Counted from the stretch's first letter, positions 1 through 8,368 are shown. The stretch is DNA of 64,000 bases from JAXLZZ01 sp046350675 (GCA_046350675.1 JAXLZZ010000007.1:1-64000); one strand, 5' to 3'. The notes: generated by a model from the letters alone, not told the origin. Numbers and translations are program-made.

Positions 1-118
1 TACTATTGTGCTATCACAACAATACACGCCAGGATTTCGCTCTACTGCCCAACAAGCGCCATGGAATTCCTTGCTGCTCGCAAGGAATAAATTATTGTTT
101 GCCGGGGATAAATCATGG
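1..118. repeat. Dispersed repeat family A, copy 1 (partial, 3' half)
   Basis: This stretch is almost identical to 17665-17755, sharing a block that begins CTATTGTGCTATCACAACAA and ends in a small palindrome around GAGGAATT. Other members of the family lie at 31916-32235, 37070-37385 and 61137-61470. The copy is cut by the window edge. It supplies the last codons of the GNAT gene on the minus strand. Confidence 0.8.
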
Positions 119-554
119 GTTGGTTGTTGAAGTGGCTTTGGGCTTCTGCGGGCAGTTCGCCGGGTAGGGCGGGCACATAACCTGCTTTTTCAAAGCTCGA
201 TTGACTATTTGGATTGCAGAATGCATAAGGCTGTAAACCGTCTTTGGTGACACGTTCTGTAATGTCAGAAACAAGCATTGCACCAATGCCTGATCCTTGA
301 TTTTGTTCAGACACCAAGAGTGTACCAATTTGTGTGTGCGTATCGTTCAACTTTGTAGCGCCAACGTAGCCAACTAGCACGTTATTGTGCACTGCAACCA
401 GACCAATTTCTCTCTGTAAAACAGCTTCTGGTTCGATCGGTACGATTTTTTGTTCAGCTTCAAATTTACTTTGTGTTTCAGCTGCAATTTCCGATGCGTA
501 TTGTTTCTGCAAGTAGTCAGGCAAGCCCTTAAATGTGTGTAGTTCAATATTCAT
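42..554 (-). CDS. GNAT-family N-acetyltransferase
   Basis: A 170-residue GNAT-fold acetyltransferase, predicted to move an acetyl group from acetyl-CoA to an unknown amine. The acetyl-CoA loop is visible as QNQGSGIGAML near residues 84-94, after a beta strand with an I-G-T-L-L-V pattern. A GAGG Shine-Dalgarno sits upstream of the ATG. The last 14 or so residues (SLRAARNSMALVGQ) are encoded by repeat family A, so the original C terminus was probably replaced or extended by repeat insertion. Substrate unknown. Confidence 0.8.
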   Translation of the reverse strand: MNIELHTFKGLPDYLQKQYASEIAAETQSKFEAEQKIVPIEPEAVLQREIGLVAVHNNVLVGYVGATKLNDTHTQIGTLLVSEQNQGSGIGAMLVSDITERVTKDGLQPYAFCNPNSQSSFEKAGYVPALPGELPAEAQSHFNNQPMIYPRQTIIYSLRAARNSMALVGQ

Positions 555-572
555 ATAATTCCTCGTTAATTT

Positions 573-598
573 AAAAGCCCTCTCGTATGGAGAGGGGC
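573..598 (-). terminator. Intrinsic terminator
   Basis: Read on the minus strand, GCCCCTCTCC pairs with GAGAGGGC across a short ATAC loop and is followed by TTTT. It lies just downstream of the gene at 678-1091 and should insulate it from the GNAT gene. Confidence 0.7.
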
Positions 599-677
599 AA
601 ATAAGACAATCAAAAGATCAGCAAAGCCCCTAAGGGCGACGACGGTTCTGAAGCTGAGCGATGATTGTAGTCATTAC

Positions 678-1091
678 TTATAAGTTACCATGTGATCGCT
701 CGAGGTCCAATACAGGATTTTGATCGGCAAGCATTTCCTCGGGAGTACTAAACACAATACGTAATGTATCTGTAGGTACAAAACGACCTTCTGCATTCAA
801 TGATTGCTGCAAATTTGCCTCGTGCGTGCGAGCTGCATTAAATACAAACGCGCCCATTAGTTTAGGAGGTAGATAGCCACTTGCAGTTACCGCTTCTCCC
901 AGCTTAGCCAAGCGAGTCCTGTTGCGAGCAATAGTGGGCTTAGAAGGTGCGGTGACATCTGTACGGAACTCTCGTCGACCGTTGTCTAATTCATGATCCC
1001 ATAACTCAGAACGAACTCGACTCACATCAGCCTCAAAGCTAATTTCATCTTGTCTTTCATGCCAATTTCGGATTGGATGAGGTAGTTTCAT
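678..1091 (-). CDS. Hypothetical protein
   Basis: A 137-residue hydrophilic protein that I do not recognise. It has no membrane segment, signal peptide or cysteine cluster. The N-terminal half is rich in charged residues and likely helical. There is no clear Shine-Dalgarno. A perfect 7-1-7 inverted repeat (1096-1110) lies right upstream of the start, between this gene and the divergent ftsK promoter. It is followed by its own terminator. Confidence 0.55.
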   Translation of the reverse strand: MKLPHPIRNWHERQDEISFEADVSRVRSELWDHELDNGRREFRTDVTAPSKPTIARNRTRLAKLGEAVTASGYLPPKLMGAFVFNAARTHEANLQQSLNAEGRFVPTDTLRIVFSTPEEMLADQNPVLDLERSHGNL

Positions 1092-1095
1092 ATGT

Positions 1096-1110
1096 ATAGT
1101 TTAAAACTAT
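1096..1110. promoter_or_regulatory. Inverted repeat in divergent intergenic region
   Basis: ATAGTTT-A-AAACTAT is a perfect dyad placed between the start of the 678-1091 gene and the ftsK promoter. It may be an operator for the minus-strand gene, or part of its promoter. Confidence 0.4.
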
Positions 1111-1138
1111 AACAGAGGTGACTGCAAGCATAAGGGGA

Positions 1139-1204
1139 TTGACTTACATATAAAAAACTAGTATAATGTATATGGTTACCCTGCCACTGTTACTACAGGC
1201 AGGG
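1139..1204 (+). promoter_or_regulatory. ftsK promoter and 5' UTR hairpin
   Basis: TTGACT (1139-1144) and TATAAT (1162-1167) are separated by 17 nt, a near-consensus sigma-70 promoter. Right after the predicted start of transcription, CCCTGCC (1179-1185) pairs with GGCAGGG (1198-1204) around a 12-nt loop, giving a stable hairpin about 24 nt before the ftsK ATG. Confidence 0.75.
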
Positions 1205-1227
1205 AATTGATATAATTGGATTAGATA

Positions 1228-3456
1228 ATGGCAACAAAAAAGAAAAAATCGACGAAAAAGAAGAAAGCTGCGGTTGAGCCCGTAGAGCGTTCTTCGTTTT
1301 GGGCGCTGTCTGGCGCAGTACTGTTGGTTGTTTTTGCTGCCTTCTTATTATTAGGCGGGTTTGGCACAGGTGGCCCACTGCCGGTGAGCATGTTCAATGC
1401 GGCCTACTGGCTATTTGGCTATGCAGCGTACCTAACCCCTGTGGCGCTGGCCTATTGGGGCATTCATAAATTCCGCGCTGAAGATCATCGTATTCCACTA
1501 CATCGCCTTGGCGGCATGACCTGCGTACTGTTATTTTCGAGTGGCTTCTTTTATGTAGCGTTTGCATCAAAGGATGGAAATGGTATTTGGCGCGGCGGAC
1601 ATGGTGGTGCTGTAGGGCAGACGCTGGGCAGCGCTGTATTAACGGCGCTTGATAAGATACCAGCTACGATTTTGTTTGCGGTACTAACGTTCTTGGCAAT
1701 CTGTTTTGCTTTTGGCGTATCTGTAAAATCTATTAGCAAACTCGCTGAATTGTTTAAACGTGAGAAGACTGACGATGAAGAGAATGAGTTGGCGGCACTC
1801 AAAGCCAAGGCCGCGGAGCAACCGAACTTTAAGCTTAATGAAGGTGTTCCAGTCGTAAAACATGGCGATGACAAAGATAAAGGGCTTGCACCAGCAGCTA
1901 AAGCAGTTACGCTCAAAAATACCGCACAGAAGCTGACTGGCAGTGAAAATCACGAGGCGCTAACGACTGCCAGCGACCCAGACTGGAAGTTCCCAAATGT
2001 TAATCTGCTCGATCAAAAACAAGATAAAGCTGATGCAGGCGATGTGAACGCCAATGCTCAGACAATTCACGATACATTTAATAACTTTAATATTGAAGTT
2101 GAGATGGAAGGGGCTAATATTGGCCCTCGCGTGACGCAGTACACACTTAAGCCGCCAACAGGGGTAAAACTCACAAAAATTACGGCTCTTGAGAACAACT
2201 TGGCGCTTGATTTGGCCGCCACAAGTATTCGTATGGAAGCACCAATTCCGGGTAAGCGTGCGGTTGGTATCGAAGTACCGAACCTTAAATCTTCGACCGT
2301 GCGCCTGAGCTCGATCCTTACATCGCCTGAGTGGCAGAAGAGCAAAAGTCCACTATCATTTGCAATCGGGCGTGATATTTCAGGTACGCCAGTGGTTGCC
2401 GACCTCGCCAAGATGCCGCACATGTTGGTGGCTGGTCAGACCGGCTCTGGTAAGTCGGTAATGATCAACACGATTCTTACCAGCATGCTGTATCGCAATT
2501 CGCCGGCTGATTTGAAGCTGATTTTGGTGGATCCGAAGCAGGTGGAATTGAAGCCGTACGATGATATTCCACATCTGTTAACACCAGTTATTACCGAGCC
2601 AGAAAAGTGTATTAGCGCGCTTAAGTGGGCAGTTGCCGAGATGGAGCGTCGCTACAAAGCGTTGAGTGAAGTGCATAAGCGTAACATTGTGGAGTACAAC
2701 AACCTCAAAAAAGAAGAGGGGATGCCGTACATCGTGATTGTGATCGACGAGTTGGCCGATCTTATGATGATGGCTGCACGTGACGTAGAGGCCTTGATTG
2801 TGCGTATTGCGCAGAAGGCTCGTGCGGTCGGTATTCACCTCGTACTCGCCACGCAGCGTCCGTCTGTAGATGTTATCACCGGTCTTATTAAAGCCAACGT
2901 GCCGGGTCGTATTGCCTTTACGACACAGAGTCAGGTCGATAGCCGTACGATTATTGATCAGGTGGGTGCAGAGAAGCTCCTGGGGATGGGTGATATGTTG
3001 CTGCTGACTTCTGATATGCCGAAGCCGAAACGCGTACAAGGCGGCTTTATAAGCGACGATGAAACGGTGAAAGTTAACGACTTTATCCGCATGCAACGCC
3101 CACCACAATACGACGATGAGGTGGTTAGTCAGCCAGTTCAGTTGAACGGCAAGGGTGGTGTAGTGGCTGACTATGGCGGTAGTGATCCAGATGACGATAT
3201 GTTCAAAGATGCAGTTGGTGTAGTGGTAGAAAACCGCAAAGCCAGCACTAGCCTATTGCAGAGACGATTACGTATCGGTTACGGCCGTGCGGCACGACTG
3301 ATGGAGCAAATGGAAGAACAGGGCATCATTGGCCAAGCGGACGGTTCTCGGCCGCGAGAAGTACTCGTAAGTTCTGTAGAAGATGTGTTCGGTGGCGGTG
3401 GTGCCGCTGACGCAAATGACGAAGTCCTAGACGAAAACTTCCCCGACGATAAGTAG
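1228..3456 (+). CDS. ftsK: DNA translocase FtsK/SpoIIIE
   Basis: A 742-residue membrane-anchored, ATP-driven DNA pump that clears chromosome termini from the closing septum and activates Xer recombination. A Lys-rich N terminus is followed by four membrane segments within the first ~180 residues, a variable linker, and the RecA-like motor with Walker A GQTGSGKS near residue 402 and Walker B VIVIDELAD near 502. A C-terminal winged-helix gamma domain (~670-735, GYGRAARLMEQMEEQGI) should read polar DNA motifs. The tyrosine recombinase at 35273-36190 is the likely partner. The Shine-Dalgarno is weak. Confidence 0.97.
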   Translation: MATKKKKSTKKKKAAVEPVERSSFWALSGAVLLVVFAAFLLLGGFGTGGPLPVSMFNAAYWLFGYAAYLTPVALAYWGIHKFRAEDHRIPLHRLGGMTCVLLFSSGFFYVAFASKDGNGIWRGGHGGAVGQTLGSAVLTALDKIPATILFAVLTFLAICFAFGVSVKSISKLAELFKREKTDDEENELAALKAKAAEQPNFKLNEGVPVVKHGDDKDKGLAPAAKAVTLKNTAQKLTGSENHEALTTASDPDWKFPNVNLLDQKQDKADAGDVNANAQTIHDTFNNFNIEVEMEGANIGPRVTQYTLKPPTGVKLTKITALENNLALDLAATSIRMEAPIPGKRAVGIEVPNLKSSTVRLSSILTSPEWQKSKSPLSFAIGRDISGTPVVADLAKMPHMLVAGQTGSGKSVMINTILTSMLYRNSPADLKLILVDPKQVELKPYDDIPHLLTPVITEPEKCISALKWAVAEMERRYKALSEVHKRNIVEYNNLKKEEGMPYIVIVIDELADLMMMAARDVEALIVRIAQKARAVGIHLVLATQRPSVDVITGLIKANVPGRIAFTTQSQVDSRTIIDQVGAEKLLGMGDMLLLTSDMPKPKRVQGGFISDDETVKVNDFIRMQRPPQYDDEVVSQPVQLNGKGGVVADYGGSDPDDDMFKDAVGVVVENRKASTSLLQRRLRIGYGRAARLMEQMEEQGIIGQADGSRPREVLVSSVEDVFGGGGAADANDEVLDENFPDDK

Positions 3457-3535
3457 TTAAGCGCAACAACTTTCCCTGCAAAAAAGTAGGAGTATAATAA
3501 GCGCACAGTTACTAAGGTGATAAGGAAGGTTCTTG

Positions 3536-4048
3536 ATGAATCGGATTTCTATACATAGAGGTGCACTCACTGACGTGCAAAACGAATTTGTAGGCTTTGC
3601 TCAGGATCATGCACCCGTGCGATACACAGGCTACACGTCGTTAGATAGTCGTGACTTTAAGCGAGGCCTCTACACAGTTCAAGACAATGCTGGCATTCTC
3701 TCGGTGCGATCTCTGGTGGTTGATAACCTCACGCAACCAGACCTTAACAATCAAAGCACTTGGATGCGTTTCTATCTGCAGCAGTTAGATCCTGAGCGTT
3801 TGGATGTTCAGGCTCAGCTTCCAATTGAACGACACGCGTCAGACGAAGCAGTTTCGCCAACACTCTCTGTGTCGCTGCAGTTTAGCGGCGATATGTCGTT
3901 GTATGAGCGTGGAGGTTTCCCTCAGTTTTGGATTACAGGCGCTGATCAGTCTGAGATTGCTGCATCTGACAAAGATGCGTGCGTGAACCATATGATGGGG
4001 CGGTTGCAGATCTTGGATCGTATGTCTGCCCTTGTACCGGAGCTTTAG
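3536..4048 (+). CDS. Hypothetical protein
   Basis: A 170-residue protein of no family I recognise, without signal peptide or membrane segment. ATG at 3536 is chosen because AAGGAAGG lies 6-7 nt upstream; an in-frame TTG sits directly before it. The sequence alternates short beta-like stretches (LSVSLQFSG, FPQFWITG). A TATAAT at 3493-3498 gives a possible promoter of its own, so it need not be co-transcribed with ftsK. Confidence 0.65.
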   Translation: MNRISIHRGALTDVQNEFVGFAQDHAPVRYTGYTSLDSRDFKRGLYTVQDNAGILSVRSLVVDNLTQPDLNNQSTWMRFYLQQLDPERLDVQAQLPIERHASDEAVSPTLSVSLQFSGDMSLYERGGFPQFWITGADQSEIAASDKDACVNHMMGRLQILDRMSALVPEL

Positions 4049-4077
4049 GCGTAGCTAATTTTACACGTAGAATTGTA

Positions 4078-4106
4078 TTGCGCGTTGGTGGATAGGCTTC
4101 TAGAAT
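4078..4106 (+). promoter_or_regulatory. Promoter for the 4140 gene
   Basis: TTGCGC (4078-4083) and TAGAAT (4101-4106) with a 17-nt spacer. The predicted transcript would start about 25 nt before the ATG and include the AGGGGAG Shine-Dalgarno. Confidence 0.55.
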
Positions 4107-4139
4107 AGTATGTAGAACAAACACTGCAAAGGGGAGACT

Positions 4140-5021
4140 ATGACAGCATCAAATGCAAATTTGGTACCGCCAGGAGGTTCTCCTGAGCAGCTGTTTGATC
4201 TCCCAGCCCCTGACGTTCGCGCCAGGGGCTTTTTAGATGAATTCCACGGAGAGTATCTATCACCCGAGGTGATGATTCCGATCAATGCGAGCTCTGGTAA
4301 ACCCATGAGCCCGGTTGAGACAGCTACTCAGATACCACTACCAATTATTGGGGCAGGTAGAGGAGCGGTTAACAGGCATCACGCCCACTTTTATGGACGA
4401 ACCTATTTGGAAGGTAGTGATGGCCAGAAAGCAGTGAGGCATTCTCGCCTGCAGCGCGTTGGGCAGTATGTACACACGCAATATCATCGGAAATTTCATG
4501 GAACAGCTTTTCCTGAAACAGCGCAGGATGAGTACGAACTCACCGTGTTGAACTGCGCGGGTTATTTGCCGAGTCATGGCGTAAAGATTAGGAAGAAACA
4601 TATCACTATCGGAAGATTGAGCATTGAAGAGAAGAAGGCTCTGAGGAACCCAGATGTTTTTACTCATGAGAACGGAGCAGCAATATCCAAATTCTTGCTA
4701 GACTATGCGCTCGAACAAGATTTCAATGAGATGAAGCAGCTGCATATAGAGGAGTTTCTTGCGCTTACACCCGAAAAAATTAAGCACAGCGAACAATTAC
4801 AATTACGTAAATTACGTTTGGCCGAGAGGCTGACTCATAAAGCAATAGGTATAGCAGTCGATCCCATCAACCCTGTGTATGCCGAAGCGAAAAAATCTCA
4901 CATGCTCAGGAGCGGTACGCCAAGTAGTGCGTGGCAAGTGGTACGCAATCAAGTTAAATGGAAAATTCCCGAGTACTTTGAGCGCATTGAAGATAAAATA
5001 GCTACGCAGTTTAACGTCTAG
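4140..5021 (+). CDS. Hypothetical protein with intragenic terminator-like hairpin
   Basis: A 293-residue soluble protein that I cannot place in a family. A His/Arg/Tyr-rich segment at about residues 78-118 (HHAHFYGRTY and QYHRKFHG) looks like a possible nucleic-acid or metal-binding patch, but there is no signature motif. AGGGGAG precedes the ATG by 5 nt. The 5' end of the reading frame holds a terminator-like hairpin (4205-4234), so expression may depend on ribosomes following the polymerase closely. The next in-frame ATG is about 45 codons in. Confidence 0.65.
   Translation: MTASNANLVPPGGSPEQLFDLPAPDVRARGFLDEFHGEYLSPEVMIPINASSGKPMSPVETATQIPLPIIGAGRGAVNRHHAHFYGRTYLEGSDGQKAVRHSRLQRVGQYVHTQYHRKFHGTAFPETAQDEYELTVLNCAGYLPSHGVKIRKKHITIGRLSIEEKKALRNPDVFTHENGAAISKFLLDYALEQDFNEMKQLHIEEFLALTPEKIKHSEQLQLRKLRLAERLTHKAIGIAVDPINPVYAEAKKSHMLRSGTPSSAWQVVRNQVKWKIPEYFERIEDKIATQFNV
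4205..4234 (+). terminator. Terminator-like hairpin inside a coding region
   Basis: AGCCCCTG (4205-4212) pairs perfectly with CAGGGGCT (4223-4230) across a 10-nt loop and runs into five T. It has the full form of an intrinsic terminator but lies 66 nt into the 4140-5021 reading frame. A smaller AGGAG-GTT-CTCCT hairpin precedes it. Confidence 0.6.
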
Positions 5022-5098
5022 TTGACTAACAGGGGTGGGTGCGGTATAATCACAGATACAATATTAACTTCAGCCTATATCCCCTCGTGAGTATGGGC
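5022..5098 (+). promoter_or_regulatory. rpsF operon promoter and leader hairpin
   Basis: TTGACT (5022-5027) begins directly after the upstream stop codon and is followed after 17 nt by TATAAT (5045-5050). The leader then forms a stem between GCCTATA (5073-5079) and TATGGGC (5092-5098). This could be the autoregulatory site for bS6/bS18, known in several phyla, but the class is not proven here. Confidence 0.7.
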
Positions 5099-5123
5099 GT
5101 TAACCGAAGGAAGGAATGCAAGC

Positions 5124-5501
5124 ATGAATCAGTACGAGATTGCTGTGTTGTATCATCCTGACCTGGAAGTCGACCTTACCAAGGCCGAGGACCGTGTTAA
5201 GAAGATCTTCACCGACAATGGTGGCAAAGTCACTGCAACTGACAATTGGGGCAAGCGTAAGCTCGCGTACGCAATCAGTGGCAACGAACATGCTGTGTAC
5301 GTTTTCTACACTGTCGAAATGCCTGGTGCAGGCGTGGGCAAGGTAGAGAGCACGCTCAACATTACTGACGAAGTCATTCGATTCCTCATTACCAAGCCGG
5401 ACCTCAAGGCAATTGCCAAGGCCGAAGCTCAGAAGGCTGAAAAAGCCGAAAAAGCTGCTGCGCGTACTGAGAGCGAAGACGACGAAAAAGACGAAGAGTA
5501 A
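5124..5501 (+). CDS. rpsF: 30S ribosomal protein bS6
   Basis: A 125-residue bS6. The family core (YEIAVLYHPDLE at the start, later LAYAISGNEHAVYVFYT) is followed by a long acidic/alanine-lysine tail (AEAQKAEKAEKAAARTESEDDEKDEE). bS6 binds bS18 on the small-subunit platform; rpsR is two genes downstream. AAGGAAGG lies upstream of the ATG. It heads the rpsF-ssb-rpsR operon, a very conserved bacterial arrangement. Confidence 0.97.
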   Translation: MNQYEIAVLYHPDLEVDLTKAEDRVKKIFTDNGGKVTATDNWGKRKLAYAISGNEHAVYVFYTVEMPGAGVGKVESTLNITDEVIRFLITKPDLKAIAKAEAQKAEKAEKAAARTESEDDEKDEE

Positions 5502-5511
5502 TCTTTGTCTC

Positions 5512-5538
5512 TGTCATCCCAAACTTGATTTGGGATCC
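5512..5538. repeat. Short palindromic repeat (mini-repeat family)
   Basis: TGTCATCCCAAA and TTTGGGATCC form a hairpin between rpsF and ssb. It belongs to the family whose consensus is GATCC/T...TCGACTTCGCTC...GGATGACA, with about twenty copies in this window. Confidence 0.8.
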
Positions 5539-5656
5539 AATCGTTAAAAATTTCTGAAATATCAGAAGATGCGCTTGACGGACACGAGAACTCAGGCGTA
5601 GGGTAAAAGGACAATTAATCCTAAGACATATGTCTTTTAAGAAGGAGGATAACGAG

Positions 5657-6130
5657 ATGGCACGAAGTCTCAATCAAGTAACATTAATGGGTAATCTCAC
5701 CCGAGACCCGGAGCTTAGGCAGACACCTACCGGGCAAAACGTCACTAGCTTTAGCTTGGCGCTTAATCGTAGCTACAAGGACCAAAGTGGTGAGTGGAAA
5801 GAAGTTACTGACTACATTGATATCGTGTGTTGGGGGCCACTCGCAGAGCGCGTGGCACAATACTTAAGTAAGGGTCGACGTTGCCTCGTGCAAGGTCGCT
5901 TGCAATCCCGTTCATGGGAACAAGATGGCGCGAAGCGCAGCAAAGTCGAGGTTTTAGCGAATGATGTTACATTCCTTGATAGCCGCGGTGGCGATGATAG
6001 CGGTGATTCAGGTGCGAGCGCACCAGCTGCTAGCGAAAAGCCAACCCCAAGCAAGAAGACTAAAAAAGATGATGTTGTGATTGAAGATATTGGTGATGCG
6101 CCAATTAACCTAGACGACATCCCATTTTAA
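5657..6130 (+). CDS. ssb: Single-stranded DNA-binding protein
   Basis: A 157-residue SSB with an N-terminal OB fold (VTLMGNLTRDPELRQTP, then DYIDIVCWGPLAERVAQYLSKG) and a disordered Ser/Ala/Lys-rich linker ending in the acidic DDIPF tip that recruits replication and repair proteins. The ATG at 5657 is chosen because AAGGAGG lies 9 nt upstream; an in-frame extension to 5630 lacks homology. It sits between rpsF and rpsR as in most bacteria. Confidence 0.96.
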   Translation: MARSLNQVTLMGNLTRDPELRQTPTGQNVTSFSLALNRSYKDQSGEWKEVTDYIDIVCWGPLAERVAQYLSKGRRCLVQGRLQSRSWEQDGAKRSKVEVLANDVTFLDSRGGDDSGDSGASAPAASEKPTPSKKTKKDDVVIEDIGDAPINLDDIPF

Positions 6131-6256
6131 TAATTTAACAGTTTGTCATTGACCAATTCCCAATTAATTACTAAGGTATCATTTGCCAAACATCTGGCAT
6201 CTGAGAATTAGAAAATAATTTGGTAAATAAGAATTGGAAAATGGTAATTTTCTCAA
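6131..6256. repeat. AT-rich inverted-repeat element D, copy 1
   Basis: An AT-rich, imperfectly palindromic stretch between ssb and rpsR. CCAATTC near its left end is matched by GAATTGG near its right end, and it shares TTGTCATTG and CATTTGCCA with the insert in rnpB (61681-61795). The look is MITE-like. Family assignment is an inference from shared words and layout. Confidence 0.5.
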
Positions 6257-6266
6257 GGAGAATATA

Positions 6267-6470
6267 ATGGCAAAGATTTTTAAGAGTCGAACTGACGTAG
6301 CATTCTTCGACTACAAGGACTTCAAGACCTTGCAGCGTTACGTAAATGTATACGGTCAGATCGAAAGTCGCAAAAAAACTGGTCTCACAGAGAGTCAGCA
6401 GCGACGTTTGAGCGTAGCAATTAAGCGCGCACGTCATATTGCATTGCTACCATTCGTAGCACATAACTAG
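6267..6470 (+). CDS. rpsR: 30S ribosomal protein bS18
   Basis: A 67-residue bS18 with the typical VDYKD-like segment (AFFDYKDFKTLQRYV), the R-K-K-T-G-L turn and the basic C-terminal helix (QRRLSVAIKRARHIALLPF). It partners bS6. ATG at 6267 is chosen because AAGGAG lies 6 nt upstream; an in-frame upstream extension falls in repeat D. No zinc-binding cysteines, so this is the Cys-minus form. Confidence 0.96.
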   Translation: MAKIFKSRTDVAFFDYKDFKTLQRYVNVYGQIESRKKTGLTESQQRRLSVAIKRARHIALLPFVAHN

Positions 6471-6477
6471 GAGCGTC

Positions 6478-6903
6478 ATGCGCGAAATAGAGATTGCAAT
6501 CGGGCTTCTAGAGCAAGGTGATCGGTACGTGCTGCAACGGCGTGCAGAGAGCCTACGTCTGGGAGCCTCAGGGCTTATCGGCTGTTTTGGTGGGCAAATT
6601 AAAGAGAGAGAAGAGCCCGAGGATACTGTCGTACGTGAGCTTGGCGAAGAGACTAATCTACAGACACGACGGCGTGATTGGGAGAGTTTAGGAGAGCTTG
6701 ATGTGGTCTCAGACAGGGATAACAAGCCTGTAGAAATTCATGCATATGCGTTCAGGTGTACACTGAGTAAAGACCTAAAATTGAAAGCGTTTGATGGAGA
6801 GGCTGTATCTTTACCTCAAGATGCAATTGGCGATTACGAATCTCAGCTCACACCAGCAACGCATAAACTTTTCGAAGAGAAACTAGGAGTTATATGGCAT
6901 TAA
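6478..6903 (+). CDS. NUDIX hydrolase
   Basis: A 141-residue NUDIX-fold hydrolase, expected to cleave a nucleoside diphosphate linked to another group; substrate unknown. The Nudix box runs about residues 40-62: GGQIKEREE, then VVRELGEETNL. The catalytic RELxEE core is intact, while the usual glycine after EE-x is asparagine. A Shine-Dalgarno AGGAG overlaps the rpsR stop region. Its 3' end overlaps efp by 10 nt, implying translational coupling. Confidence 0.88.
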   Translation: MREIEIAIGLLEQGDRYVLQRRAESLRLGASGLIGCFGGQIKEREEPEDTVVRELGEETNLQTRRRDWESLGELDVVSDRDNKPVEIHAYAFRCTLSKDLKLKAFDGEAVSLPQDAIGDYESQLTPATHKLFEEKLGVIWH

Positions 6904-7460
6904 GTATTACGAATCTCAAAAAAGGTACTATTTTTCAGTTGGATGGTCAGCCATTCCGCGTGATTGAGTACAAACAAAAAGTTATGGGCCGTGGTGGCTC
7001 GATTGTTAACGTGCGAATCAAAAGTCTGCTGGATGGCAAAGTTCTTGAGAAGACGTTTAAAGGCAACGAACAAGTTGATAGCGCAGATGTGAGTAGCCAA
7101 GCTGCGCAGTATCTGTACAATGACGGCGCAACGTTCTTTTTCATGAACGAAGAGACGTTTGAGCAGTTCGAAGTCCCAGCTGATTTGGTTGGTGACGGCG
7201 CAGGTTTTCTAAAAGAAAGTGATCGCGTGCAGCTCCAGTTCTTCGATAACCGTCCGATTAATGTCGAGCTGGCAAAGAATGTTCCGCTACTAGTTACTTA
7301 CACTGAAAATGCCGTAAAAGGTGACACCACTTCTTCTATCCAGAAAGATGCAACTCTAGAAACTGGCATAACTATCAAAGTGCCTGCTTTCATTAAGCAA
7401 GGTGATGTCATATCAGTAGATACTGCCACTGGCGCTTACCGCGAACGCGTAAAGGAGTAG
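6894..7460 (+). CDS. efp: Elongation factor P
   Basis: A 188-residue EF-P that relieves ribosome stalling at polyproline stretches by binding next to the P-site tRNA. The three beta-barrel domains have family length. The tip of the domain I loop reads VMGRGGS, with Arg33 where E. coli has the modified Lys34. In other bacteria tip arginine is rhamnosylated by EarP, but many lineages use an unmodified tip; no earP, epmA or ymfI gene is seen in this window. Overlaps the NUDIX gene and is followed closely by tlyA. Confidence 0.97.
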   Translation: MALSITNLKKGTIFQLDGQPFRVIEYKQKVMGRGGSIVNVRIKSLLDGKVLEKTFKGNEQVDSADVSSQAAQYLYNDGATFFFMNEETFEQFEVPADLVGDGAGFLKESDRVQLQFFDNRPINVELAKNVPLLVTYTENAVKGDTTSSIQKDATLETGITIKVPAFIKQGDVISVDTATGAYRERVKE

Positions 7461-7463
7461 GTT

Positions 7464-8183
7464 GTGAAATCTCGGCTTGATCAAAAGCTCGTGCAGCTGG
7501 GATTAGTTGCAACACGTAGCCAGGCTGAGAGTTATATACGACTTGGGCAGGTAACTGTAGACGGTAAGGTTATTACAAAGCCAGGCCATGCTGTTTCTGA
7601 CGCAAATAAGGTGAAGCTAAAAGTGGCCGAGCAGTATGTGAGTCGAGCCGGTCTCAAGTTAGCGTCGGTTGCAAAGACCCTCAAACTAGACTTCAAAAAT
7701 AAAGTTGTGCTTGACGTGGGTAGTAGCACAGGTGGTTTTACTGATTACGCACTGAAGCACGGTGCAAAAAAGGTGATTGCGGTCGAACTTGGGAGTAATC
7801 AGCTACACCCAAGTTTGCATGGCAACCAACAGATTGAATTACACGAAAAAACCGACATTCGTGATTATAAAACCGATCAACAAATCGATCTTGTGGTTGC
7901 AGATGTATCTTTCATCTCATTGCGCGAACTCTTACCGCATATTGCAACATTGTGCACCAAAAAGACGCAGATAGCCGTGATGGTAAAGCCGCAATTTGAA
8001 GCAATTAAGAGTTCGGTTAAGCACAAAGGCGTGATCAAGAATGACAAAATGCGTCGAGATATCCTGAAAGATTTTGAGCAGTGGGCACAGAGCAGATTCG
8101 TTATCAAAGACAAGGCCGATTCGTCTGTTAGTGGCAAAAACGGCAACCAAGAACGCTTCTACCTCCTCGCGCTTGCAGCATAA
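7464..8183 (+). CDS. tlyA: TlyA-family rRNA 2'-O-methyltransferase
   Basis: A 239-residue protein with an N-terminal S4 RNA-binding domain (about 1-60, KSRLDQKLVQLGLVATRSQAE) and a C-terminal FtsJ-like Rossmann methyltransferase whose SAM loop is LDVGSSTGGFTD. The TlyA family methylates ribose in 16S and 23S rRNA, affecting capreomycin sensitivity. GTG start at 7464 with AAAGGAG upstream. It follows efp by 3 nt, so NUDIX-efp-tlyA form one unit. Confidence 0.92.
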   Translation: MKSRLDQKLVQLGLVATRSQAESYIRLGQVTVDGKVITKPGHAVSDANKVKLKVAEQYVSRAGLKLASVAKTLKLDFKNKVVLDVGSSTGGFTDYALKHGAKKVIAVELGSNQLHPSLHGNQQIELHEKTDIRDYKTDQQIDLVVADVSFISLRELLPHIATLCTKKTQIAVMVKPQFEAIKSSVKHKGVIKNDKMRRDILKDFEQWAQSRFVIKDKADSSVSGKNGNQERFYLLALAA

Positions 8184-8368
8184 TTACGGTGCGGCTGGCT
8201 TAGCCAGACGGCAGGTAATCATTTCTGGCGCATTGCGTTGTCGGTTGTCTGCGATGCAAACTCGCTGTATGTCCATACGACTCGTTTACTTCTCGACAAT
8301 TTCCTAGCACTACACTCAAATGCAAACACGAGCTTCTTAGTTGGAGGCTACACTGTTAGAATACGCTT

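Noticed and set aside
8184..8368. Gene or RNA between tlyA and the phosphoribosyltransferase gene
   Set aside because: Only a short CTGGC/GCCAG hairpin is seen; no convincing frame or terminator.
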